NCBI RefSeq assembly: GCF_963677575.1
Contig: NZ_OY782038.1
Span: forward strand, 1,922,001-1,986,000
Source: an uncultured Draconibacterium sp.
GTDB taxonomy: Bacteria > Bacteroidota > Bacteroidia > Bacteroidales > Prolixibacteraceae
Length of the DNA stretch: 64,000 nt
Direction: 5' to 3'
The first letter of the stretch is position 1; every line of letters starts with the position of its first letter. Made by a program: the position numbers and the translations under genes. Below the pieces are notes generated by a model that worked only from the letters and a program-made list of their open reading frames with translations, was not told the origin of the DNA and ran no database searches. Shown in pieces: positions 16,307 through 25,604 of this stretch.

Positions 16307-16396
16307 CAATGGGGTGTCCCGATAAAGCATCGGGACTGAGATTATACTCAAAGAACCTGATCCGGTTAGCACCGGCGTAGGGAGAGCGAAAAGGAT
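16307..16396 (+). promoter_or_regulatory. TPP (thiamine pyrophosphate) riboswitch
   Basis: Conserved aptamer elements are in order: GGGGTG (16311-16316), the P3 hairpin TCCCGAT/ATCGGGA (16317-16335), CTGAGA (16336-16341), then ACCTGATCCGGTTAGCACCG and CGTAGGGAGAG near 16355-16388. These match the THI box. It lies 48 bp before the ATG of a TonB-dependent receptor, so thiamine pyrophosphate should repress that gene. Control is probably at translation, since no terminator hairpin is evident after it. Confidence 0.95.
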
Positions 16397-16443
16397 TTGT
16401 TCCTACCTCATTGGTTAGTTTATTAACCAATTTTTCAAAAGAA

Positions 16444-18885
16444 ATGAGAAGACTTAGTTTAATGCTGCTGTTGCAATTGATGGCAGTAATTGCTTTCGGG
16501 CAAATTAATTTAACAGGCGTTGTTAAAGGAGATGGAGAAGCTTTGGCCGGTGCCAGCGTGGTAATCGAAAAATCGTTTTATGGCGTATCGACCAAAGCCA
16601 ACGGAGGTTTTGAATTTAAAAACCTGAAACCGGGCGATTACACTTTGCTGGTTTCGTTTATCGGTTTCGAACCACAAAAGATCGAGCTTCAACTTTCTGC
16701 AAGTAAAAACATTGAAGTAAACCTGAAGCCCAACGTAATTATGACCGATGAAGTGTTGATTTCGGCAACACGCGCCGGTAATAAAACACCGGTTGCCTAC
16801 AACAATGTTTCAAAAGAACAGCTAAAAAGCCAGAACCTGGGACAAGACATCCCGTACCTGCTACAACTAACACCTTCGTTTGTGGCAACTTCTGATGCGG
16901 GTGCAGGTGTGGGGTACACCAATTTCCGTATCCGTGGAACAGATTTGAACCGTATCAATGTTAGCATAGACGGTATCCCTATTTCAGAATCAGAATCGCA
17001 CGGAACCTGGTTTGTTGACATTCCGGATTTGGCATCATCGCTTGAGAATGTACAGGTTCAGCGTGGTGTTGGAACATCAGCTAACGGAGCAGCTGCTTTC
17101 GGTGGCTCTATCGACCTGCAAACCAACACCCTGAATAAAGAACCTTCTGCCGAATACCGCATGTCGGTTGGTTCTTTTAACACCTTAAAAAACACTGTTT
17201 CGGCAGGAACCGGACTGATTGACGGGAAATTTACATTCGATGTTCGTTTAAGTAAAGTAAAATCAGACGGCTATGTCGACCGTGCTTACTCTGATTTGAA
17301 ATCATTCTTTGTTTCGGGAGGCTACTATTCAAAAAAATCGGTCTTAAAAATTAATATTTTCTCTGGTTTGGAAGAAACTTACCAGTCGTGGTGGGGTGTT
17401 CCGTCGGTGCGTTTAAACAACGATATGGAAGGAATGCAGCGCTACGAAGACCACTGGCTGTACTCGCACGAAGAAACCCAGCACATGATAAATTCTGATA
17501 GTCGCACCTACAATTATTATACTTACGACAACCAGATTGACCACTACCAACAAGATTATTACCACCTGCATTTTTCGCATCAGTTTAACGAGTACCTGCA
17601 CCTGAACACAGGATTGCATTACCGTCGCGGTCGTGGTTATTACGAGAACTACAAGAGTGATGAAGATTTTGAAGATTACCAATTGCCCTACCCGGTAGTG
17701 GGAAATGACACTGTTTTTTCAACCGACCTGGTAAATCGCAAATGGCTTGATAATGACTTTTACGGGATTGTTTTTGCCTTGAACTATAAAAAAGACAGGG
17801 CCGACTTTACTTTAGGCGGCGGTTGGAATACTTACGACGGTGATCATTTCGGAAATATTATTTGGGCTGAATATTTGGGCAATACAGCTACAAACTACGA
17901 ATGGTACCGCGGAAACGGCTTAAAGAAGGATCTTAATTTTTACGGAAAGTTCAGCTACCAACTGGCAAAGAAATTAAATGTTTATGCCGATTTACAATAC
18001 CGCAACATCAACTATAAAATTACAGGGATCAATGACGATTTGAGAAACATTGCACAGGAACACAACTACAATTTCTTTAACCCGAAACTGGGTGTATTCT
18101 ACCAGCCAACGGATAACCAGAAAGTGTATCTTTCGTTTGCTGTAGCTAACCGCGAACCGAACCGCGACAACTTTGTAGATGCCGATCCGAACGGAAAACA
18201 ACCGGTACACGAAACCTTACACGACTGGGAAATGGGGTACAACTTTCAATCTTCAAATTTTACAGCAGGAGCCAATTTGTATTTTATGAATTACAAAGAC
18301 CAACTGGTTTTAACCGGCGAAATAAACGATGTGGGTAGCGTAATTTTGCTAAATGTTGACAAAAGTTACCGAGCCGGATTGGAGCTTCAGACTGGTTGGC
18401 AGATTTCGCCGACACTGCAATGGAATGCAAATGCTACTATTAGTCAAAATAAAATAAACGATTTTGTTGAATATGTAGATGATTGGGATACCGGCGGACA
18501 GCAAGTATTTGAACTGGGAACTACCGATTTAGCCTTCTCCCCCAACTTTATCGGAAACAGCCAGATACTGTTTACTCCATCTAAGAACTTTTCAATTAGT
18601 TTGATTTCGAGTTATGTTGGTAAACAATACATCGACAATACATCAAACAACGACAGAGTGATTGATGCCTATTTTGTAAACAATATGAAAGTTGATTATA
18701 GCATTAAAACCGGTTTCTTCGATGAAATTGTTTTGCACTGTATGGTAAATAACCTGTTTAACGAAGAATATGAATCGAACGCCTGGGTGTATTCCTACTT
18801 TCTCGGTGGAGAACGCTACAAACAAGACGGTTATTTTACACAGGCAGGAGTACACTTTATGTTTGGAGTAGACTTCTCTTTTTAA
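16444..18885 (+). CDS. TonB-dependent outer-membrane receptor, probably for thiamine
   Basis: 813 residues from the ATG at 16444, which follows the riboswitch; an in-frame TTG at 16411 is not needed. The signal peptide ends near VIAFGQ, then come a CarboxypepD_reg-like domain (about 23-105), a plug domain (VLISATRAGNKTPVAYNNVS; NFRIRGTDLNRINVSIDGIP) and a 22-strand barrel to the C-terminal Phe. Bacteroidota TonB receptors under TPP riboswitches have been predicted to import thiamine or its precursors, and this gene fits that group. No inner-membrane thiamine permease is next to it; it is alone in its transcript. Confidence 0.92.
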   Translation: MRRLSLMLLLQLMAVIAFGQINLTGVVKGDGEALAGASVVIEKSFYGVSTKANGGFEFKNLKPGDYTLLVSFIGFEPQKIELQLSASKNIEVNLKPNVIMTDEVLISATRAGNKTPVAYNNVSKEQLKSQNLGQDIPYLLQLTPSFVATSDAGAGVGYTNFRIRGTDLNRINVSIDGIPISESESHGTWFVDIPDLASSLENVQVQRGVGTSANGAAAFGGSIDLQTNTLNKEPSAEYRMSVGSFNTLKNTVSAGTGLIDGKFTFDVRLSKVKSDGYVDRAYSDLKSFFVSGGYYSKKSVLKINIFSGLEETYQSWWGVPSVRLNNDMEGMQRYEDHWLYSHEETQHMINSDSRTYNYYTYDNQIDHYQQDYYHLHFSHQFNEYLHLNTGLHYRRGRGYYENYKSDEDFEDYQLPYPVVGNDTVFSTDLVNRKWLDNDFYGIVFALNYKKDRADFTLGGGWNTYDGDHFGNIIWAEYLGNTATNYEWYRGNGLKKDLNFYGKFSYQLAKKLNVYADLQYRNINYKITGINDDLRNIAQEHNYNFFNPKLGVFYQPTDNQKVYLSFAVANREPNRDNFVDADPNGKQPVHETLHDWEMGYNFQSSNFTAGANLYFMNYKDQLVLTGEINDVGSVILLNVDKSYRAGLELQTGWQISPTLQWNANATISQNKINDFVEYVDDWDTGGQQVFELGTTDLAFSPNFIGNSQILFTPSKNFSISLISSYVGKQYIDNTSNNDRVIDAYFVNNMKVDYSIKTGFFDEIVLHCMVNNLFNEEYESNAWVYSYFLGGERYKQDGYFTQAGVHFMFGVDFSF

Positions 18886-18909
18886 AAAATTGAGGATTGG
18901 AGATTGAAG

Positions 18910-18959
18910 ATTAACGATTGCAGAATTATGATTTAACGTTCAAATCTGCAATCGTTAAT
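18910..18959. terminator. Bidirectional hairpin between convergent genes
   Basis: A perfect 15-bp inverted repeat (ATTAACGATTGCAGA at 18910-18924 and its complement at 18945-18959) with a 20-nt loop sits between the convergent TonB receptor and Rid-like genes. It probably ends both transcripts, though T-runs are weak. Confidence 0.55.
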
Positions 18960-18968
18960 CAATATTCA

Positions 18969-20099
18969 TCATTCTAAAATCACTTTCCCTTCAATTTCAA
19001 CCAACAGATCATCGCGGCATACATCGGCCAAAATATAAACTACCGGTAAATCTCCGTAAACCTTCTTCACTACATTTCGAATTTTAGTGTAATCTTTCCT
19101 GTTTTTAACGTAAACCCTGGCGTGACCGAATTTTGGATTAGCAACATCGTCGGGTAAAGCAGCCAGAACCTTATCGGAATACAAACGTTGCATATTCTGA
19201 ATCGTTATTTCAGTTTGTTTTGCCGCATCGCCTACACCAACCGTTTTTTCGCCAATAATGGATGCCGTTCCGGAAATAAAAATCAACTTTTTGTTTCGAT
19301 ATTTTAAGTAACGTGCCCGTTCAAACTTTGGTGTTGTTTTTAGATTACACTCTTCGCCAACCAAAACTTTTTCGGTGTATTGATGTGCCGAAATCTGATC
19401 AGGATTATCAACAGGTTGCGTGTACATCTCTTTCGATTTTACAGCAACATATTCGATAAGCACACCACCGTGCGTCATTCCAATTCCTGTTGCAGCCGGA
19501 TATCCCGTTTGCTCAAACACTTTTCCATAGGCATCCGAGCGCACATTATTAAACTCCTGGTAACGCTGTTCTTCACCGTCGAATCCCAAAATATCTTCCA
19601 GGTAATTCCACTGGCGAACAATCGAATTCAGCGGGAATTGTGCTTCCTCAAAAGTTTCAACAAGCTCATCAAAAGCCTTCTCTGCATTCAATTTACAATC
19701 GCTGTTATGATTGGCATGAACAGTTCCCAACAAAATTTCGGTGGTACCATTCAGAAACAAAGCCGTACCATTTTCGCCTTCCGAAAGCATCTGGCAATCC
19801 CAGTTCTCAGGATCGTAATAATACGCCTCAACAATAACTTTGCAACTTAGCGGTGCCTGGGAAATAAAACTTATCAGAATTTCGCTTCCAATCAGTTCTT
19901 TCACCTGAGAGCGAACATCTTTCAGCAGTTTATCGTACTCTGAATTTGAATTGGTATCGACAAAGAAATTTAGTTTGAAGATCCGTTTTCCTGAATTGAT
20001 TTTCTCCAATTGCTCCAGGCAATTTTGAAGTTGCAAACTTAAGCCTTTACAACCGTTTTCAGGTTTTATATATGTTCTGTCTCCGTTTAGAAAATACAT
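18969..20099 (-). CDS. Rid/YjgF-fold protein related to chorismatases
   Basis: 376 residues. The C-terminal half (about 215-376: FISGTASIIGEKTVGVGD, AKQTEITIQNMQRL, RVYVKNRKDY) is a Rid/YjgF-type domain and the N-terminal half looks like a diverged copy. The motif IVRQWNYLEDILG and TGIGMTHGG resemble chorismatase (FkbO/XanB2-type) proteins, which cleave chorismate into hydroxybenzoate or dihydroxy products. A few residues are not enough to claim that activity. No aromatic-polyene genes are adjacent. It is a single leftward gene. Two-domain Rid architecture is fairly sure; the reaction is open. Confidence 0.7.
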   Translation of the reverse strand: MYFLNGDRTYIKPENGCKGLSLQLQNCLEQLEKINSGKRIFKLNFFVDTNSNSEYDKLLKDVRSQVKELIGSEILISFISQAPLSCKVIVEAYYYDPENWDCQMLSEGENGTALFLNGTTEILLGTVHANHNSDCKLNAEKAFDELVETFEEAQFPLNSIVRQWNYLEDILGFDGEEQRYQEFNNVRSDAYGKVFEQTGYPAATGIGMTHGGVLIEYVAVKSKEMYTQPVDNPDQISAHQYTEKVLVGEECNLKTTPKFERARYLKYRNKKLIFISGTASIIGEKTVGVGDAAKQTEITIQNMQRLYSDKVLAALPDDVANPKFGHARVYVKNRKDYTKIRNVVKKVYGDLPVVYILADVCRDDLLVEIEGKVILE

Positions 20100-20409
20100 C
20101 CTATTCTCCCCTCACTCAAAAGAAATGAAGCACAAATATGCGTGTTTTTTACTTCAAAAAAATGATTTCGGTCAAATTTCTTGTCATAAGTACAAAGAGC
20201 TATAATTACACTTCGTAATAACATTCATGATTCCCGGAAATCACTAACAGGAATGAAAGCTAAACAATATTCAACAAACTCTCCCTCACTCCCTCTCTTC
20301 GCGAAGAGAGGGACGATTGTGTCGTAGGCACAATCATGGTGAGTCAATAAATTTTGAAGCATATTTTGCTATTAATTTTCACTTGACTTTCATAAAAGAA
20401 GTTAAGCGA
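20100..20409. repeat. 310-bp intergenic region with palindromic element
   Basis: No gene is seen. A perfect 24-nt palindrome runs from 20290 to 20313 (TCCCTCTCTTCG and its complement), followed by a second hairpin GATTGTG/CACAATC at 20315-20335. Flanking CCTCACT and GGTGAG read as short terminal inverted arms, so the piece from about 20281 to 20345 looks like a small mobile or dispersed element. It lies downstream of deoC. Confidence 0.5.
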
Positions 20410-21090
20410 CTAATAATCATCTGATGCTGTGGCTCCGTTTAGCACCGCTTCAGTTGAACCAATCCCCAAACGATCGGCTCCCATATCAAGAAAAGCCACT
20501 GCTGTTTCCCAGTCGCGGATGCCCCCCGACGGTTTTACCTGCATTTTATCGCCAACGGTTTTTACCATCACCTCGATGTATTCAGGTTTGGCACCACCCG
20601 GTCCGAATCCGGTTGATGTTTTTACAAAATCGGCACCTGCCTCGTACGACAATTCGCAGGCTTTAGCAATTTGCTCAAGCGTTAAATGACCACTTTCCTG
20701 GATAACCTTTACCAGCACATTGTGTTGGTGAGCCACCTCAACTACGGCTTTAATATCGTCGCGAACATAATCGTATTCGCCCGACAAAAAGCGGCCGATA
20801 TTCATTACCATATCAATTTCGTCGGTTCCGTCTTCAATGGCCTGTTTTGCCTGAAATGCTTTGGTCGGTGTTGCATCAGCTCCGTGCGGAAAACTAAGCA
20901 CACACGACACTTTTACGCCACTGTCTTTCAACAATTCTTTAGCCGGTTTTATATCACAAGGTTTCACACACATACTGAAAACCTTATTCTTAATGCACAT
21001 TTCGGCATTCGCTTTCAAATCGGCCAGCGTTTGTTCCGGTTTCAAAACCGCGTGGTCGATCGTTTGTGCTACTTGTTCTTTTGTATACAT
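20410..21090 (-). CDS. deoC: Deoxyribose-phosphate aldolase
   Basis: 226 residues, normal for short bacterial DeoC. It cleaves 2-deoxyribose-5-phosphate to glyceraldehyde-3-phosphate and acetaldehyde. Seen: DHAVLKPEQT at the N-terminus, DEIDMVMNIGRF, the Schiff-base lysine in ADFVKTSTGFGPGGA (near 150) and the second lysine in VKPSGGIRD. Only 3 bp separate its start from the stop of the upstream DUF2007 gene, so it is the last gene of the xseA-xseB group. Confidence 0.95.
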   Translation of the reverse strand: MYTKEQVAQTIDHAVLKPEQTLADLKANAEMCIKNKVFSMCVKPCDIKPAKELLKDSGVKVSCVLSFPHGADATPTKAFQAKQAIEDGTDEIDMVMNIGRFLSGEYDYVRDDIKAVVEVAHQHNVLVKVIQESGHLTLEQIAKACELSYEAGADFVKTSTGFGPGGAKPEYIEVMVKTVGDKMQVKPSGGIRDWETAVAFLDMGADRLGIGSTEAVLNGATASDDY

Positions 21091-21093
21091 ATT

Positions 21094-21324
21094 TTATTCT
21101 TCTGTAATTGCTTTTAAAATTTCCTGAGCTTTTGGCAAATCACTTTCACTCACAAAAATATCGATGGCAGACGGAACGCCGCCTCCAAAACCGGCAGCAA
21201 TACCCTGTTGAAATCCATCTTTTATAAGAGGATTGATACCGGCAGTTTCCAGCTCCTGTTTCAGCCGGCTAATCATTATATGTTCTCCGGTAAAAAGTTT
21301 TACTAGTTTACTTTGTTTATCCAT
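21094..21324 (-). CDS. DUF2007-type small protein
   Basis: 76 residues. The pattern LVKLFTGEHIMISRLKQELETAGINPLIKD followed by SDLPKAQEILKAI (quoted in parts) is the DUF2007/signal-transducing PII-like fold that often sits by housekeeping genes. No catalytic motif. It is between xseB (17 bp) and deoC (3 bp) on the same strand and probably in one operon. Function unknown. Confidence 0.75.
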   Translation of the reverse strand: MDKQSKLVKLFTGEHIMISRLKQELETAGINPLIKDGFQQGIAAGFGGGVPSAIDIFVSESDLPKAQEILKAITEE

Positions 21325-21341
21325 TGAATTTGATTTAGCAA

Positions 21342-21542
21342 TTAATCTTCCATTTCTTTTAAAATCTGCTCCACCTGCTCGTTGGTTTTGGTCAGTTTGT
21401 CTTTGCAGGTTTTTAGCAACACCGAAACACGTTTTACTTTTTCGGCCAGTTCATCAACATCCAGCTCCTCATTTTCTATCTTTTCAAGAATTTCTTCTAT
21501 CTCAGCCATCGCCTCGCTGTATGAAATCTTTTTAGCTGCCAT
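21342..21542 (-). CDS. xseB: Exodeoxyribonuclease VII small subunit
   Basis: 66 residues, within the family's 60-85. Helical, with the typical SYSEAMAEIEEILEKIENEE start and a coiled-coil middle. Binds XseA to form the single-strand exonuclease. Its ATG at 21542 lies 1 bp after the xseA stop, as expected for coupled subunits. Confidence 0.93.
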   Translation of the reverse strand: MAAKKISYSEAMAEIEEILEKIENEELDVDELAEKVKRVSVLLKTCKDKLTKTNEQVEQILKEMED

Positions 21543-21543
21543 C

Positions 21544-22977
21544 CTATTTATTTTTTGTGATTTTACTCGTTACTTTTCCATCGGCAAAACGTGTTTCCAG
21601 TTCTTCTCCAACTGCCACATCTTTGCTCGATTTAATAATTTCTCCGTCTTTCAAAGTTAATGTAAATCCTCTTTTCAATACATTTTCAGGATTTAATAAA
21701 CGTACTGAATTTTCGTTAATCAGAATGCGGTCGTGCTCTTTTGCCAGCATATTTCGCACACGTCCCGACAACATATCCTGCTGATGATTCAATTTTGCAT
21801 CCGCTTTAAATACAGCCTCTCCAACAAGCCGCCTCATTATACGTTGCGTTTTGCCGATATTATTTTTTGCCTCTACAAACCACACCGAAAGTCCGGAATC
21901 AATATTATGTTTCAGTTCGCTCAACTCGTTGTGCTTCTTAAACGAAAACAGACTTACATTTTGCTGTAATTCGTTGCCACGCTTGTTTAACTTCCTTTGT
22001 CTGTCGTTAATAAATTCGGCTACTGAATATTTTAAACCTTCGGCTACTCGCTCCAGCTTTTCTTGTTGTGCATCCAGCGTTTCGCGGGTTAATTGAACGA
22101 TACCATTTTCCAGTTCTAACAATCGCTCGTAGTAGCGTTCAACGCCACTGATAAAAAAACCAGCTACTGCTGTTGGTGTTTTCATCCGAGTGTGTGCCAC
22201 CAAATCAATTATGGTATCATCTTTTTCGTGGCCAATTCCGGTAATTACCGGCAATGAAAACTGGGTAATGTTCATGGCCAGATCATAGTCATCAAAACTG
22301 CTCAAATCGGCGGTTGCACCTCCTCCACGAATAATTGCTACTGCATCAAAAAAATCGTCGTGAGCAAAAATCTGCTCCAAAGCATGAATAATGGAAGGCA
22401 CAGTTTCCGCGCCCTGCATATACGCTTCAAACAGTTTGGTGTAGAATTTAAAACCATATTCGTTGTTTTCCAGCTGGTTCATAAAATCCTGGTAACCGGC
22501 AGCAGTTGCCGACGAAATTACCGCGATTTTTTGCGGTACCAGCGGCAGCACCAATTCCTTGTTCATGTCAAAAACACCTTCGGCTTTCAAACGATTTATG
22601 ATTTCTTTTCGCTGCATGGCCATGTCGCCAACCGTGTAAGTCGGGTCGATGTCTTTAATATTCAAACTCAAACCATAAGCCTGATGATATTCAACTGTTG
22701 CCTGCACCAACACTTTTATGCCTTCTGAAAAAAGCTGCCCTGTGCTGGTTTCGAAATACGGTTTTAGCATTCGGTAAGTGTACGACCAAATTGTTGCCCG
22801 CGAACGCGCCGTAATGGTGTTGCCCTCTTTTTCAACCAACTCCAGGTAACAATGGCCACTTCGGTTATGCTTTAACTCACTCACCTCGGCAACTACCCAC
22901 ACCATTCCCGGAAATGCATCTAAAAGGGCATCCTTTATTTTGGCGTTTAGTTGCGAAAGTGTAAGTTGCTCGTTCAT
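21544..22977 (-). CDS. xseA: Exodeoxyribonuclease VII large subunit
   Basis: 477 residues. An N-terminal OB fold (about 1-105: VWVVAEVSELKHNRSGHCYLEL) is followed by the nuclease domain with ISSATAAGYQDFM, RGGGATADLSSFDDYDLA and GIGHEKDDTIIDLVAHTRMKTPTA (family signatures), then a long coiled-coil tail and a C-terminal RGFTLTL motif. It degrades single-stranded DNA into oligonucleotides. It begins 3 bp after the stop of the subtilase gene, so read-through from that gene is possible. Confidence 0.95.
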   Translation of the reverse strand: MNEQLTLSQLNAKIKDALLDAFPGMVWVVAEVSELKHNRSGHCYLELVEKEGNTITARSRATIWSYTYRMLKPYFETSTGQLFSEGIKVLVQATVEYHQAYGLSLNIKDIDPTYTVGDMAMQRKEIINRLKAEGVFDMNKELVLPLVPQKIAVISSATAAGYQDFMNQLENNEYGFKFYTKLFEAYMQGAETVPSIIHALEQIFAHDDFFDAVAIIRGGGATADLSSFDDYDLAMNITQFSLPVITGIGHEKDDTIIDLVAHTRMKTPTAVAGFFISGVERYYERLLELENGIVQLTRETLDAQQEKLERVAEGLKYSVAEFINDRQRKLNKRGNELQQNVSLFSFKKHNELSELKHNIDSGLSVWFVEAKNNIGKTQRIMRRLVGEAVFKADAKLNHQQDMLSGRVRNMLAKEHDRILINENSVRLLNPENVLKRGFTLTLKDGEIIKSSKDVAVGEELETRFADGKVTSKITKNK

Positions 22978-22980
22978 TGC

Positions 22981-24618
22981 TTACCTGATTTTATTGATCT
23001 TAAAGGTTTCAACACCGTTTTTTGTTTTTACCAGAAACAGAAAAATTCCCGACTCCGTTGTTTCTAAATCATTCAAAACAATTGATGGACTGGCTGGAAG
23101 TTGCCAGCTTTTTACCACCCGGCCATCCAAGGCATAAAGTTTTATATCGAGATTACCCGACTGCAGGTTTGTTACCGACTGCAGCACAATCCGGTCTTTT
23201 ACAGGATTTGGAAAAACAGTCCATGTTTTATTTTGTGGTGTTATTTCTGCCGATGCCGGGTTAAGTAACGAACACGCCACTTGCATATTCGGAACTCCAT
23301 AGCCTTGCAACGAATCGGGCAAATTATAAAGGTGTCCGCTTTTCTCCAGGGCATCTTTTATTTCTACAGCTGTTTTTTCAGGATAAGCTTGCCACAGCGA
23401 GGCCGCCATTCCCGCCAATACTGGTGAGGAAAAAGAAGTTCCGTTCCCTAGTCCTACTGTTCCGTCGGTTCGCTGAATTGCCGTTTGGTAGCCCATTGCC
23501 GAAACATTGGGTTTTAACGAACCATCAGCAGCGGGGCCGGCAGATGAAAAATACGCAGGATTAAAACTCATATCCACGGCACCAACTCCAATTACATTTT
23601 TTCCATCGGATGGCGCAACAATGCGAAACCAGGAATTATTTCGTTCATTTCCGGCACTTGAAAACACCAGGATTCCGCGCGAAGCTGCAATATTTGCCCC
23701 CTGCGTAACACGTGTGGTATTTCCATCCATATCGGCATAAACATGGTTTGTTGCCGTGTCCTGAAACTCTGTATATCCCAGCGAAGAATTTATAACATCT
23801 GCTCCTACACTGTCGGCATATTCGGCGGCTATCACCCAATTATCTTCTTCAATAATATATTCGGAGTTGGCATCTTCCGAGCGCAACAACCAATAAGAAG
23901 CTTTTGGCGCAGTACCGATCAACTCTCCGGGAATATTTCCACCCATACACGACAACACATTCATTCCGTGCGAATAGGTTGAAAAGAAATCATCGTTTGG
24001 ATTCACAAAATCTTTTGTTCCCAAAATCTGGTTGTTGGCCCATAGGCTGTCGAACGCCGGCAATTCATCAACTTTGTAAAATCCGGCATCGAGCACGGCA
24101 ATTTGAATCCCCTCTCCACGAAAGTTTTCATTGTACAACAACTGTCCTTCCATCATCCCAATCTGATGAACGGAAGCTCCATAAGCAGAAGTATCCAGGG
24201 GGGATAAATCTGTTATTTGCTCGTTAGCGAATTTGTTATGGAAGCTTTTTGTGGTGATATCGGGTTTCGACAGTTGTACCTCCCGAATAAAACTCCAATA
24301 CCCAAGTCTGTCGGCTAAAGTTGCCGAATCGCAGCGGACCGTAATACCGTTCAACCATTTTGAGGCATGCAACAATTCCACATCGAGCGTGAGTATCGAG
24401 TCGATATAATTCTGATTTACCGGAAGATCTAATGAATCGATGGAAATATTTTGATTAATGCGGCGCTGAATAGCTCGCTCTGAAAGATACATTTCAGGAT
24501 GATCAAGCGAGTACTCCGAATTATTTTTATCGGTAAAACCGATCCAAAAATAATTCTGGGCATTGATTTGTTGCAAACCCAACAACAGCGTGCCAAGGAG
24601 TAAAATTAAATACCTCAT
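22981..24618 (-). CDS. S8 subtilisin-like serine protease with T9SS sorting domain
   Basis: About 545 residues from the ATG at 24618 (MRYLILLLGTLLLG). Signal peptide, a pro-region (about 20-140), then the S8 domain with Asp in IAVLDAGFYK, His in YSHGMNVLSCMGG and Ser in GTSFSSPVLAGMAASLW. The last 80 residues are a Por/T9SS type-A sorting domain (WTVFPNPVKDR to GVETFKINKIR). It should be secreted across the outer membrane and either anchored or released. A TTG 27 bp upstream could add nine residues but has no signal-peptide logic. Confidence 0.93.
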   Translation of the reverse strand: MRYLILLLGTLLLGLQQINAQNYFWIGFTDKNNSEYSLDHPEMYLSERAIQRRINQNISIDSLDLPVNQNYIDSILTLDVELLHASKWLNGITVRCDSATLADRLGYWSFIREVQLSKPDITTKSFHNKFANEQITDLSPLDTSAYGASVHQIGMMEGQLLYNENFRGEGIQIAVLDAGFYKVDELPAFDSLWANNQILGTKDFVNPNDDFFSTYSHGMNVLSCMGGNIPGELIGTAPKASYWLLRSEDANSEYIIEEDNWVIAAEYADSVGADVINSSLGYTEFQDTATNHVYADMDGNTTRVTQGANIAASRGILVFSSAGNERNNSWFRIVAPSDGKNVIGVGAVDMSFNPAYFSSAGPAADGSLKPNVSAMGYQTAIQRTDGTVGLGNGTSFSSPVLAGMAASLWQAYPEKTAVEIKDALEKSGHLYNLPDSLQGYGVPNMQVACSLLNPASAEITPQNKTWTVFPNPVKDRIVLQSVTNLQSGNLDIKLYALDGRVVKSWQLPASPSIVLNDLETTESGIFLFLVKTKNGVETFKINKIR

Positions 24619-24694
24619 TCTTATAAAACGTTCAATACCTTTCAATCGTCCAAGTTAATGAATAAATAGCTTTTTACCTTGAATGCAAACAGTT

Positions 24695-25483
24695 TTATCG
24701 CTGCCTTTGATCGCGCATCATATATTCCGACGGATCTTGCAAAAACTTTTCAGGATCGAGGATAGAGCCTCTATTTTTTTCCAGCTCTTGCATTTTTAGA
24801 TTATCAACACTGTCGCGAACATTGGGATTCAGAATTTGCCCGTTATCGTAAAAAAGCGTGTACTCAAGATTGCCTTCTTTATCAAAATATTTCCACTCGC
24901 CATGGCGCAGGTTATTCCGGTATTCGGCAACCATTTGCTGACGGCCGTTTTCGTAATTCACCAAAAACAAACCATGCCGCATCCCCACCTTCATTTTGCA
25001 CTGCATGTAAGGTTCGCCGCTTTTATAAAAAATCTGGTAATCGCCGTCTTCCTGATTATTAACCCACTCCTTTTCTTCCATTACTTCGCCGGTATCGTAG
25101 TACTGGTGCGATTTACCATTTTTCAAACCGTGTTTATATTCTTCATCGGCGGTAAGCTGGTTATTCTTGTAAATTTTCCAAACACCTTCTTTTTGCTGAT
25201 TTACATAGTTTCCTTCAGCCAGTTTTTTGCGCCAAACATCAAATAATTGCGTATAAGCCGTGTCGCCTTTATACTGGATAATTGCTTTAACCTGTCCCCC
25301 GGGATGGTAGCGTTTCCACTCTCCTACCGGTTTATCGTCTTTAAAATATCCTTCGTACAACAAACGCCCGTTAGCTTGTTTTTTCTGCCAAAGTCCCTGA
25401 CGCAAACCATTGGCATCGGTTTGGTTTGTTTGTGCAAAAACCAACGTCGGAAGAAAGATAAATAAAGCAAGCAAATATCTCAT
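24695..25483 (-). CDS. MORN-repeat (YwqK-like) exported protein
   Basis: 262 residues. A signal peptide ends near VFAQ, and about nine MORN-like repeats follow (patterns GLRQGLWQKK, GYFKDDKPVGEWKRY, YRNNLRHGEWKYF). Such proteins are scaffolds of beta-hairpins; in some genomes they are labelled as toxin-antitoxin YwqK antitoxins, but no toxin is adjacent. The tail after residue 215 (MQELEKNRGSILDPEKF) lies outside the repeats. Function unknown. Confidence 0.85.
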   Translation of the reverse strand: MRYLLALFIFLPTLVFAQTNQTDANGLRQGLWQKKQANGRLLYEGYFKDDKPVGEWKRYHPGGQVKAIIQYKGDTAYTQLFDVWRKKLAEGNYVNQQKEGVWKIYKNNQLTADEEYKHGLKNGKSHQYYDTGEVMEEKEWVNNQEDGDYQIFYKSGEPYMQCKMKVGMRHGLFLVNYENGRQQMVAEYRNNLRHGEWKYFDKEGNLEYTLFYDNGQILNPNVRDSVDNLKMQELEKNRGSILDPEKFLQDPSEYMMRDQRQR

Positions 25484-25604
25484 AACACACTATTTTAGGT
25501 AGAACGCGAAATTAGAGAAATATTTTGTCTGACATAAAAATCGAGATTAATAATCCCCGGTTAAATTGTTAACTTCACCAGCATAAACCAACTAATTCTT
25601 GCAA

